Origin: Acanthochlamys bracteata
Lineage: Eukaryota > Streptophyta > Magnoliopsida > Pandanales > Velloziaceae
Assembly (NCBI GenBank): GCA_019914995.1
Contig: CM034127.1
Location: 9,734,001 to 9,798,000 of the forward strand
Length of the DNA stretch: 64,000 bases
Reading direction: 5' to 3'
A program made the translations under genes and the position numbers. This document shows, piece by piece, positions 23,336 through 35,300 of this stretch. The notes beneath the pieces were generated by a model that saw nothing but the letters and a program-made list of their open reading frames with translations, ran no database searches and was not told the origin of the DNA. How positions within the stretch are numbered: position 1 is the stretch's first letter; the number at the start of each line of letters is the position of its first letter.

Positions 23336-26300
23336 ATGTCATCCTTCAACAACAATAACAACAACTTATCCGTTCTCCTTTTCTTTCTTGCACTGCTCTT
23401 ATTTTCTTTTTATGGAGATTTCGTTTACGCCAGCCGTACTGCTGATGGATCTGAAGAGTGGGGTTACGTCGAAGTCCGGCCAAGTAACCTCATGAACTCA
23501 TCAACTACATACAATTCTTTGTTCTGTTTGAATTTCTATGTAATGTGAAATATTTTTATTTTTCCTTATCTAACGGAAGATTGTTTTTTTCCTGTCTTTG
23601 TTGTTGGGAATAATGAAGAGGCACACATGTTCTGGTGGCTATACCGGAGCCCTCAGAGAGTTGAGAATGCATCAACCCCATGGCCAACTGTGCTCTGGCT
23701 CCAGGGTGGCCCGGTATGAATTCTTGAACTCTAAAAACAAAGATTTAAAATTTGGATTACTCTTTAACTTTTTGAAGATCAATGCATTATCTGAGTCATC
23801 TGGATTGGTTTGGTGTATCTTGGGAAGGGTGCTTCTGGTGTTGGACTTGGCAACTTCGAAGAGATTGGTCCTCTGGATCTCAACCTCAATCCTCGCAATT
23901 CTACTTGGCTACAAAAAGCTGATCTTCTTTTTGTAGTAAGTGTTTCTTTATTTTACACGTTCCTTCTTCAAGTGAATAATTAGTTTACTTGGAGATTCAG
24001 TATACGATACTTGGTTTGAAATTTTTTATGCTAGGACAATCCGGTAGGAACTGGGTATAGCTTTGTTGAAGATGAGAAACTATATGTGAAGAGCGATGAA
24101 GAAGCAGCAACTGACTTAACCACTCTCTTGAAGAAGCTTTACAACAGAAATGGTACAATTCAGCAGCAGAGCCCTCTTTACATTGTTGCCGAGTCTTATG
24201 GAGGCAAGTATGCGGTAACTCTTGGTTTATCTGTTGCCAAAGCCGTAAAAGCTGGTGAATTGAATCTTATTCTTGGAGGTAAATATTTCAAAATTGCATC
24301 TATGATCATATCGAAGTTCTCTATATATGAAAAAGTCTTACTGTGGAGGTTAAGTAGGTGTTGCATTGGGAGATAGTTGGATATCGCCAGAAGATTTTGT
24401 GGTCAGTAAAGTGTTACAAACAACTTTAACTATCTGTACATAACAAGAATTTTTCTTGATCTGTTTAATAGTTTCATGAAGACAGTCAGATGAATTACAT
24501 GAATTCAAGTTTTAGCTTTTCTATCTTGCAGTTCTCATGGGGACCTCTGCTCAGAGATGTCTCCAGGCTTGATGTAGCTGCTGCTGAAAAGTCCAACAGG
24601 TTTTAATCTTCAAAACCTTTTTAAATGGATAACATAATAAATATGTGTTTTTGCTCTTATTCATTTCTTTATTTCAGGAACTTATTTACATCCTCCATTT
24701 AAGTTGTCATTAGATTTTACAAAATCCTCACTCAGGTTCAACTTTAGATGAACCGTTTGGTTAAATTTCTATCATTCTTATCTGAAGCCATATTTGGAAT
24801 TAGTAGGTTAAGCATATTATTGGATCTGTTGTTTATGATGATTTCAAATCTGTGCTAACAGCATGGCAGAGACAATAAAGGGTCAAATAGCACAAGGGAA
24901 ATATGGGGAAGCTACAAATACATGGGGTTCACTCGAGGATTTCATTACACAAAACAGCAACTCTGTGGTAACTATTACACTGTGAATGTTCCTGTACTCG
25001 CTAAAACAGTATGCGAAGTTTGAAACGTGTTTATTAATATGATTATATTATAGGACTTCTATAACTTCATGCTGGATTCTGATATGGACCCGTTGGGAAC
25101 AATAGCAGCAAACGCACCGTTATTATACTCATTTCTTGCTATGAGCAAGTACTCAACGTATCTGAGCTTTAAGGCTTCATCCACAGTCAACGTTGGTAGC
25201 CTTATGAACGGTGTCATCAAGCAGCAGCTGAAGATCATCCCTAAAAATATTACGTAATATTTCAAGATTCTCATAATTCTAGAAATAATAGTATGGCTAT
25301 TATTGAATCTTTTTGGTTAGTGCAATAATTGCATATACAACTCAACTTGCCCAGTTGTACTTGTCATTGATGAAGCTTTGCTTTGTTCTTAAAATCGATG
25401 TTTTGAGGCAGATGGGGTTCTCAATCAAGTCAAGTATTCACTGCTCTATCGAACGACTTCATGAAACCAAGAATAACTGAGGTAAAACGATTGTAAGTTG
25501 GCCCTTAGTTCTGCTACTTTATCTGACACTTTCATCCAAACTGAATGGCTTAAATTGAACTAATGGACCACTATCAATGTTATATTTCTGAACAGGTTGA
25601 TGAACTACTGGGAATGGGGATCAATGTAACAGTCTACAATGGGCAGGTAATAATTAAAACTGACAGCAGTATCAATCTTATCTTTTGTTTCTATCTCATT
25701 TAGTCAACCAACAAAGAGGTATGTGCTCATGGAATGGAATCTTTCCCTATCCAAATGACCCACTTGAACAGTGGAAGCTTTTGAGATGATGCCCCCTAAT
25801 TTTAGCAAAGCTAATCATTGAATCTGCATTGCTTTACAGCTTTCTACCATTTCTTTTTTCTTGCTAAAATGAAATACTGTTAATTATAACTAGTTTGTTC
25901 TTATCATATTTGTTAGAAGAAACAAAAACTAAGTTGGTTGATGTTCCAATCAGATTGATTATAATTGTAAAAGATTGAAAATGTTGTAGAAAGACGGAAT
26001 ATATGTTGTCTCATTAATTGTTTGCTTGTATTAAAAAAGACACGTACCTTTTAAATAAGATCATCTTCTTTTCAAAAACTAGAAAGTAACGCAAAGAAAA
26101 TTTAAATAAAGGTGGGACAATAAAATTGAGAGATTATTTTTGATGAATTTACTTGTTTCGTTCAATAATATAGCAAATTTGTTAACAATGAAGTTCGTTA
26201 ATTTAACAAGTTAGTCAATGTTCATAACACATCTTTGTTTGAGCTATGAAACTTAGCTGCAAAGTCCTCGAACTTTTAACGCAAACAAGAAGAAGAAGAC

Positions 26301-28548
26301 AATAATCGTCCAATTATAATATTCTAAGGATGGACTGGACCTGCAGAAAAAAGAAGAGATTGGGTTTTGACCCAGCAGTTGCGGAAACATCTCACATGTA
26401 TAAGAAAAGTAAAACCTTATTGAATTGATTTTCTTAAAGAAGATTTGTATAGCAGCAGACATGTTAGAACATGCATATGGCCTACTAATTAATTTCATGT
26501 TAGGAAACAAAAAGGAGAATTATGAAAGAATTGAATATGAAAATTGGTTAGGTAGCTAGATCATATCTAGAAATTGTAATGCTTCTAACAAAAGTTAAGT
26601 TAGGAGAATTGCTATATGTTGCTTTCTTAAGATGTAGAACTAGATTTAGTCCTACAGCTTTTTTATATGTAAATGAAGTTTTGCTTTAAAGATCTTGTCC
26701 ATCTGTGCTGGATTTCATTGGAAGTTTGATAGACTATTAATTTCTCTGATATGTAACCAATTCAGACCCAACATACGATTGCATGTGTTATCCTGATATT
26801 GAACATGGAACTTATTCTAGTTAAGTAGAAATTTGAACTTTCTTATAATTTGCTGGTGATTACTTATTATTATTTTGGATTTCTAGCTTGATGTGATCTG
26901 CGCAACTAAGGGCACAGAGGCATGGATCCAAAAACTCAAGTAAGCGAACTTCCCTTTGTCCGATGTATACACAAATATGTTATGATTTTTTCCTGTTTTT
27001 GCTCTTCATGCATGTAGAATGAGAATGTTGATGTTGTATTTGGACATTACAGATGGGATGGACTTAAAGGTTTTAATAACAATACAGAGCGCAGGCCTCT
27101 TTATTGTGAAAATGGCGGAGCTACCAAAGGCTTCGTCAAGTCATACCGCAACCTTCACTTCTACTGGATCTTGGGAGCTGGCCATTTCGTGAGTTTTTCA
27201 TCATTATTGTCTATTAGTTTCAGTTTAACCTTTCCTCTGGAGCATTCTCCATTTTGCTATTTAAATTGCTTCAAAAGTTGTTCTTACCAAATTGAAGATA
27301 GTTCTTATCAAACAAAACTTCTTTTAACTTTGTCATTGCGAATCTAGCATGATTGCAAATCTAGATGCCAAGTGAAGGAATCTGTAGACGATCCTAATTA
27401 AATATGAGACATTGAGAAGTGGGTCTTTGTGGACACCAAGGCAAGATCTTTTTTTTTAGGCTTCTTTTGGATGATAGATAGACATGAGAAATGATGGTGA
27501 AGTAAATCATTTCCCCATGTCTACCTATATTTGATAATATATCATTAATAGAAAGGATGTGGAACTATTTCCTATTCTTTCCATTATTTAGTAGTTAAAT
27601 ATGTACATACCAAATTGGTAGGTATAAAAGAAGAAGCAAATTTATTTTCTCATTTGTCATTTTATTTTTTTAAATATTTTAAATATTTATTTATAATTTA
27701 ATATTTATTTTTTATTAATATTTTTAAATTAAGATATATTATTTTTTATTATAATAATTAAATTTTTTTATATTTATTTAATTTTAATTAGTGAGGAAAT
27801 AACAAAATTATATGATTAGTTTTTATATTTAATAATTTATATAATTTTAGATTAATATAAAAATTAATTTAAAAGTTATATAATAAAGTTTATTTAGAAT
27901 TATATTACTCAATTAGTTAAAGTTATATTAATAAAAGTAATATTAATATAAATAAATAAAAATATTTGAGTTTTTTATAAAAAGTTTATTTTTATTACTC
28001 ATTCATTTACCCATCTATTCAAACATAGTTAATTTATTACACTCACTATATATCCAAATATCATAAGATCAATTAACTATTTTTTCCTATCCATCCTCTT
28101 ATTATTTTTTCTATCCGTCATCTTACTTTTATTTCTTATCTATGAATTCAAACATACCCTTAGGGTTTTCCCCTTTCTTCTCATAGCCAATTCAAAGCAT
28201 GGACTATGATATTGGAGTACAGTTTGACTTTTACAAAAAAACTTTTTAAAAATAATATGAATCCACAACCGAATTTGTTCTTGACCTCTTTTATAATAGA
28301 TAGATCTTCTTAATATTGAATGTTATTCAAAGAATTTGGTGAAGAGTTCTGTTCAGAAGTTCAAGTAAAATAAAACTGCTCCTTCATAAAGCTTGACAAT
28401 TTTGTTTTAGTTGACTTTAATGATTAAGGTTTACTGTTATCTTGTACAGGTACCTGCGGAACAGCCTTGTGTTGCACTGAAGATGATCGGTGAAATTACT
28501 CAATCTCCAGCTGCTGCGGCTACTGCTGCTGCTCCCTCTCTCAAATGA
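23336..28548 (+). CDS. SCPL51: Serine carboxypeptidase-like protein, SCPL51 type
   Basis: Thirteen exons join in phase: 23336-23483, 23619-23713, 23828-23935, 24035-24278, 24358-24401, 24532-24599, 24862-24967, 25054-25253, 25412-25481, 25596-25646, 26887-26939, 27053-27188 and 28450-28548, giving 473 aa, near the usual ~460. A signal peptide covers residues 1 to about 33. The S10 family parts are all there: oxyanion block WLQGGPGASG (about 76-85), DNPVGTGYSF (118-127), nucleophile Ser171 in VAESYGGKYA, Asp380 in QLDVICATKG and His440 in GAGHFVPAEQP. The ESYGGK context and the WGSLEDFI block fit SCPL51 rather than the acyltransferase clade. It should act in the vacuole or outside the cell as a carboxypeptidase; the substrate is unknown. 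The alanine-rich C-tail (about 461-470) is unusual. Intron 12 carries a 701-bp transposon. Confidence 0.92.
27459..28159. mobile_element. PIF/Harbinger-like non-autonomous element in SCPL51 intron 12
   Basis: The segment is flanked by TTA on both sides (27456-27458 and 28160-28162). Its left end GGCTTCTTTTGGATGATAGATA and the inverted right end, starting GGGTATGTTTGAATTC and then ATAGATA, form imperfect terminal inverted repeats. The 701-bp inside is AT-rich and has no ORF. A TTA target duplication with G-rich ends is typical of PIF/Harbinger elements. Confidence 0.6.
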
Positions 28549-29484
28549 AACAATAATAGATTAGAGAAATGAACATAATAAGGGAAAAATATATATATAT
28601 ATAAAGATAGAAAGTTGCTTACCTTGTTGAAGACAAAGGTGTCAATCGTACTTAGCAGATAAAAACCAAACAGGTCATTGTAGTTAGTAAAAACAAGATA
28701 TTGAATTTCAAATGTAACAATCAATTTAAAGAAATATACACTCCAGTATTTCTATTTTAGTTGTTCTTTTGTACTCATAGAAGTGCATAACATAGAGGAA
28801 GCGTAATGCATAGAAGTTCTTATTGCATACATTAACATTTCTTATTATCAATTCCTAAACAATTAAGCTGAAAAATCAGCAAAAATTAGCTAAGTAATGT
28901 GAAACAATGCACATTCCGAAGTGGTTGCAAAGACTTAGCAAGTTATAATGAGGTCAATAGAATATATTCACTGCAATTAAGATCAGCTATTCCAGTACTT
29001 GATGGCAATATTACACCAGTTTTTTAAGAGACTTAACTTATACATTCATCTCCTGGAAGCAGTAAAGATAGGTATCCATGGGACATTAAATCATCGTTTA
29101 TTTTCTGCAGAGCCAATAAAGTTGGCCTATTACGTTGCTGGAAGTAAACACTAAACTTCAGTGTTCGCCGTAAGTGTAAAGGTATATGGCATGGTATAGA
29201 ATATACTAAGACTTATCACATAGGTTAGAGATCATAAGTGAGAAATTTCATAGGGAAAGTACTAGTATGCACACAAAACTAGCTCAATTACCAACCGTAT
29301 CCATTTTCTTCAAAATCATTACATATCTAAGTAAGCAAAGTTCTTCTAGTTTGTGTGATGCCAATATGATTCAGAGAACTGATAGAAATTAATTTAAATA
29401 ATACAAATGTCCAAGGATCAGGAGGTGAAGAAAATTATTGGTTAACAATCATATGAACGGCAAAATTATTACTTTACATCAATA

Positions 29485-30075
29485 AAGAGTGGTTATTCGA
29501 AAAAAGTCAAATCAGACCATTTTTTGGCTCAATTCGACTTATTTTAAGTAGGAACCATTCTTCGGCTGTGTTCGACTTTCTTCACAAAGAATTATTCTTT
29601 GACTTTTTTGAATAACGACCATAATTCAACCGTTATTGGTGAAGTGCTCAAGTAGTTTCATAGGAGGAAGTGTGAAAGGTAGTAAAGATAGGATAGGGAG
29701 CACCGTCCTATTATTTTCTTACTTTCATCTTAATCAAAGACCGAATAAAAGCTAGAATATTTATTCCATTGAGATGAAATTATATTAATATATTTCTAAC
29801 TCATAGATATTGACACTTAGAGCGAGGATGATATTTGGAGGTCTGTAAGTCCCTTTAAAATTTTTAATCGAAAAGTGTCGAACAATGATCATTTAAAAAA
29901 AAAAAAAAGAAGTCGAATAAGGCTCGTATTTTAAAATAAGTTGAATAATGGTAAACAAATTATCGTTATTTTTTACAGTCGAAGGTATACCGAATAATGG
30001 TTAGATTAAAAAATTTTTTGGAACAAGGACTATTCTTCAACTTTTTTCTAATAAGGATCATTATTCGATTATTAT
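29485..30075. repeat. Degenerate repeat with inverted TTATTCGA arms
   Basis: The left arm begins GGTTATTCGAAAAAAGTC. The right arm, read inverted near 30075, gives a similar run (AATCGAATAATGATCC then AGAAAAAAGTTGAAGAATAG). Many TTATTCGA/TCGAATAA words lie between, for example around 29630, 29920, 29990 and 30055. It looks like an old inverted-repeat element or nested insertions; the borders are rough. Confidence 0.35.
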
Positions 30076-30643
30076 TATTTTTTACTGCATGTTAATCAAG
30101 AAGCCGGATGAAAATCAATAACTAGTTCGATTAATCTGAAATTTATTATTATATTTTTAACTCATAATTAGATCCAACGGTTAAAATTGAATTTGAAATT
30201 TTTTAGGACCATTCTAAAATTTTCAATAAGGAAGTATTAAATAAAAGAATGATTAAAGACTAAAGAGATATTGAAAAGTAAATCTCTATATGTTACTTAT
30301 TCTTTTGATTCTTTTGACACTAGATTTTATGTGACATGGTGTTAATTTTTTCTAAAATTGTAAAAGATAGATGGTTGAATCTTGCACATACGCATTTGGA
30401 GACTCATCGCAAGACTGGCTATAGTTGAGAGAAAGAAGAAGTGAAAAAAAATAAGAAGAAAAAGGAGAAACATTGAGAAACCCTACAAATATTTAGTTAA
30501 ATAAAAAATGTGTTAGAAAAACTTAATTTAAATATGAATTAAATTTTTTATCATTTAATAAAAAAATCATTTTTTTAAAGATGAACTAGGACTCGAGATT
30601 TTGGTTTATTGGCTTGAATCGAACGCATGCATGAAGTCAGTTA

Positions 30644-30882
30644 AAGGCGCTATTTGACAGTGCTTTTTAATAATTTTTTATTTTAATTTTTTATTTATAT
30701 TTTTAAATAATCTTATAATATTTAGATATTGTTTTCAAATTTAAAAATATATAAAAATTTTATGTCGTAAAATTTTACTATTACTTATTTTTATTTTTTC
30801 TATATAAACAATATAACTCATTTTTGAAAAATTTTTAAAATACTTTTCATTATAAAAATGCTTTATTTCATAAACACGTCTA
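30644..30882. mobile_element. AT-rich MITE-like copy
   Basis: It shares with the 47443-47699 element the order of a GC-rich left end (AAAGGCGCTATTTGAC), long A/T runs, a central TTATTTTTATTTTT part and a right end like ataaacacgtctaacatccc. No target duplication is clear. Confidence 0.35.
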
Positions 30883-31479
30883 ACATCCCATCTCAATGTT
30901 AATTTTATGCTTTAGCCCTTTTTATTTTGAAATTGTTGGCTGTTTTGTTTAATCAATCACCACAAATGTGATTAGCTATTGCTAGGATTATTGGTAGTTA
31001 AATTCAATAGCGAGTAATTGTCAGAAGGCGAACAATATAATTAAGTGCTAACTTTTGTCAATTTGGTAACCAACTTTCAGCATCTTTTCTTTTAAATACT
31101 AAGAAACATTTTAAGTTTTTAAACTACTAGGGATTTGTTATTGAAGTTTAAATTTGTAGTTTATATCAATCTAATTCAATTTTAGAATAGTTTGATCAAT
31201 TTAGTACTTGAGTTTAAATTTTGGCGTGTTTATTTGCTTTATAATGACTTAAAAGATTGATATAAACTATTGCCAATCTTTTGAAAGAAAATTAATTGAA
31301 TTAATTTATTATTTTGAAAAATTAATTTATTTTAAAAATTTTTTAAAATAAGTTTTAAATTTCAGAATTTTTTTGTTTGAAACACCGTCAAACTTCTCCA
31401 AATATTAATTGAATTGAGATATTTTATAATTGAATCACATTGAACCGTGAAATATTGTATAGAATAGAGCTGCTTACGG

Positions 31480-31722
31480 CAAATGTAGAGACGTTTTAAA
31501 GTCTATAAAATACAATTTTTTAAAGATAAAAGATTTTTTTATAAGAAATGAGTTTTTTAATTAAAAATAATAAAAATAAATTATAAAAAGTTTTATTAGT
31601 CAAATTTTTCTATATTTCTTAAATTTTAAATAAATTTTTTATATAATTATAAAAAATATACTGATAAATATGAATTTGAAAAATAAAAATTAATTTTTGA
31701 GAAAAGCTTTTCCAAACGCAGT
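31480..31722. mobile_element. AT-rich MITE-like copy, inverted orientation
   Basis: Read on the minus strand it starts GAACTGCGTTTGG and continues with the same A/T runs as the 47443-47699 element. Its interior AATAATAAAAATAAA is shared with the adjacent copy at 31.8-32.0 kb. The borders are approximate. Confidence 0.4.
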
Positions 31723-31799
31723 TCATATTGATAAAATTTTTCAAAAACTAAAATACATTATTAAAAATAAATTTATAAATTAAATATAAGTTATTTGAA

Positions 31800-32043
31800 A
31801 TACATTTTCGAACGAAACAAACATGATAAGAGTATTTTTGTCCTTTTTGAAAAACGAACTCTATTTTTTTTACTTCTAAAAAAATAATAAAAATATGTAA
31901 TAAAAAGATCTCACTCCGTAGAATTTTTCTACACTTTCTAAATTTTTAAATAAATTTTTTATATATTTATAAAATATGTATTGAAAAACGTGAAATGGAG
32001 AATTGAAAAGTTGGGTTGGAGAAAAGCAAAGCCAAACACCCCC
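31800..32043. mobile_element. AT-rich MITE-like copy next to the UTP21 promoter, inverted orientation
   Basis: It is the closest relative of the 47443-47699 element, in opposite orientation. Both carry AATATGTAATAAAAAGATCT (here at about 31891-31910), the phrase GTAGAATTTTTCTACA and a CCAAACaCCCCC end. It lies only about 260 bases upstream of the UTP21 start codon. The far end appears truncated. Confidence 0.5.
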
Positions 32044-32112
32044 TTTGTTACCTGAGTTCAGTACGGAGCTGGCAACTCAACTTGTCGGTCAGCTGTTGAT
32101 ACGGCACCACTT

Positions 32113-32295
32113 ATGACTAACCAAACAGAAACAAAGAACTTCTTACGAGCCCGATACTGCAAAATAGCACAAAACCCCTCAAAAGCCTCCCAATCGATCA
32201 GCTATCTGCGTTTTAATTCCCGCCTCCGCCGGCTCGCCGTTATTATCTTTCTCCACCACCGGACTCGTTCTCCACTAGCTAAACAAAAACTCTAA
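32113..32295 (+). other. 60-codon upstream ORF ending six bases before the UTP21 start
   Basis: An ATG at 32113 opens a 60-codon frame (rich in R, S and L) that ends at TAA 32293-32295, six bases before the UTP21 ATG at 32302. If transcription starts upstream of 32113 this would be a long uORF that could limit UTP21 translation. If it starts downstream, the ORF is only promoter sequence. No homology is recognised in the peptide. Confidence 0.3.
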
Positions 32296-32301
32296 CGCGC
32301 C

Positions 32302-35300
32302 ATGGGAATTTTCGAACCTTATCGAGCTATTGGGTACATAACTGCGAGCGTGCCTTTCGCCGTTCAGCGTCTCGGCACCGAAACCTTCGTTACTGTTAGC
32401 GTTGGCAAAGCTTGGCAGATCTACAACGTTAGTTCCTCTACTATGTTATTTATCACAGGCTTGCTAGGTTTTTCTTTGTTATTTCCTAAGTTGATATAGT
32501 TTCGGGTCTTTGCTGTTGGTTTTGATAGAATTGCAGTTCGTTGCTTTACCTTACATCCAAACCCTAGCGTATTTGGAATTGATTTCAATCCTTCTTTCCT
32601 CTCTTGCAGTGTGCCAAACTGACACTGGTTTTTGTTGGTAAGATTCTTTTGAATTATAGCTTGTAATTTTGAATTGTGTGTTTTAAGTGTGACTCTTTCA
32701 GTTTGTAAGCATACTTCCTAAAATTGCTATTTGTTGTTTATATTAGATCGCTAAACATCTACATATACTATACTTCATTTGCCTATATTTAATCGACAAA
32801 ACATGTACCCATATTATGGAGTGCATTATCAACTTGTATTAGCAGTAACAACAACATGTGCCTGAATCAACGTATAATTGCTCTTTAGGACCGTACATGA
32901 TATTTATTCATACAAAAAACCTAAAATCATATGATTTGAAGATGATGAATTTCTCTCTTATTTCTATTTGTAATTTTGTTTGTTGCCCTCCTTCCTAATA
33001 ACTAATGGTTTTCTTTCGATGGATGTTGATTAGTGGTCAGAAACATGTGCTACTATTCATACATGAACTTGTTAATGTCAGTATGTTAACTACATAACTG
33101 GCACACACCTATGCATGCATTCCTGTACATAGCAAAAGTCCTGATCAAATTATTACCTAGGAAAAGTAAGCTCTCCGAAACCAGGTCTAATCTTCTAGAC
33201 GTAGGATGGAATTTTGCTGGTTCGTCCTTATGAAGGAAAGGATTATCATTTGTCCACATTATAATGATCATCAATGACTTTTCTTTGTGCGCTTCCTCAA
33301 GTTGTTCCTTTTTTTTGGGCTTCACACTAAAATATTGCGAAGGTCCTCAACTGCGAAAGAAGATCCGAGCACTTGCTACATATCGTGATTACACTTTTGC
33401 TGCATTTGGAACTGATGTTGGCATCTTCAGACGTGCTCAGCAGGTTTGTAAATGACATTGCTTCATTTTGGTTTGAGCAGTTGCAGTGCATCGATGTCTG
33501 ATTTGATGCTAGTGTTGATGATGGTGTTTTTACGGGCTTTTTTAAGGAAATTAAGTTCTTATGAGTTTAATAATCAATTGGTTCTTTATAATTTTAATTC
33601 TAATAGGACTCTTTAGGAGGCTGACAAGACTATTTACAAGGCAGGACTGTGGCATATGATGATCAATGAACTGTACTATATTTTCCATAAGAATTTAATT
33701 ACAAAACTTCTAATAATGAATCAAAGTTAGTACCTTAATCCTGATAACAAGTGTGATCTAACTAAGCATTCGAAGGCACGCCTTTATAAATTCCTCTTCC
33801 TCTTCCATCCTTTTATTGCTTTCTCCTCCAGGTATATGCTGTATTTCACTATACCAACAATTTTGCTTTAGTTAACTTTGGAACCTGTGCTTACCGTTTT
33901 CTAACCACCTACTAAAAGATCAATAGGAGGCAAAAGCAAGACATTTGGTAGTCTAATTTGAAATGCCACTTCATCAGAATTCCGGACTGGCATAGCAAAT
34001 ATCTGCTTGTGAATTTTGATAACTTCACATGGCAAAATTGGTTAAGTTTATGTTGCGTTGTAGTTATGATATTTTCTAAAGAGGAATTGGTTGTGTAGTT
34101 GTTTGTAGCAGTGATCAGCATCTACGAGTTGTTATAGCAATCAAAATTATTGCAGCCTCATTATGCAATCCATTTGCTACTTCATGAATGAAGGTGGACA
34201 GAAGCCATGATATACCATTTGCTTGGAGCTTCCAAAGTTTAACCTTAGTTGTAATTCAATGAAAAAAGGATGTTTTAGCGTATTAGACTGTTTCACTTAC
34301 ATTCTTTGGCTTATTTGGTTGGAGACATCTTGATATAATTAGTGAATATGAGCTATAATTTTCTTATGCGATAGGCTATAGTAAACTCCGTAAACCTGTG
34401 CATGGTTATAAACTGAAATATGGTAATCAAACATGGTTTACGTGATTTAAAGTGCGCCTTGCTCTAATTTTCAGGTTAACCATTAATCACATAAAAGACC
34501 TGTTATACTCTTACCTTTTCTTCTTTTTCTCCCCTCTTTTCACACATTCCTTTTTGTTTTCTCTTGATTACTGTAATCATTCTGCATCTTCTTCTTCATT
34601 TTATGCAGGTAGCAACATGGAACAAACATAAACATAAGGTTATATCACTACTTGTGTTTGGGGAACATGTTATAAGCGTTGATATCAAGGGCTGTTTATT
34701 CATTTGGCCTTTTAAAGGAAATGTTGAGGAAAGCCCTGAACCAGTTGGTCATATTCAGTTGGAAGAGGGATTTTCTCCAAGTTGTATCATGCATCCAGAT
34801 ACTTACCTGAATAAAGTATGTGTAGTTTATATCAATTCTTTGGCAATTGAATGCAATTCTCATGTGTTGTTGTTGTGGCTAATTGGTTACAAGTTTGATT
34901 GAGCACTTTGAATCTCTTTATATTATGAAGTAGTGTGACTTGATAAAATTATCCTTGTTTCAGATAATTATTGGTAGTCAAGAAGGTGCTATGCAATTGT
35001 GGAATGTTAGTACGAAAAAAAAGCTGTATGAATTCAAAGGTTGGAATTCCTCTGTCTGCTGTTGTGTTGGTTCACCTGCAGTGGATGTGGTTGCTTTTGG
35101 TTGTTCTGATGGAACTATCCATGTCCACAATGTACGTTATGATGAGGAAATAGTTACATTCACAAATGCGACACGTGGAGCAATTAATGCCTTGTCTTTT
35201 CGAACAGGTATGTTTCTTAGGTGCTTTGAGTTATCTGTATTTACTGCTCAATCATATTCTAGGTCTTTGCTTTCTTCTGAAGTGGTGGTTGGCATAATTG

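Larger units (their letters stand above)
28549..32301. other. Intergenic: repeat-rich region between SCPL51 and UTP21
   Basis: About 3.7 kb with no gene. A short (AT)n run lies at about 28589-28603. An inverted-arm repeat spans about 29485-30075 and three AT-rich MITE-like copies fill much of 30644-32043; these are listed apart. The last ~250 bases are GC-richer and hold the UTP21 promoter and leader. Confidence 0.5.
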
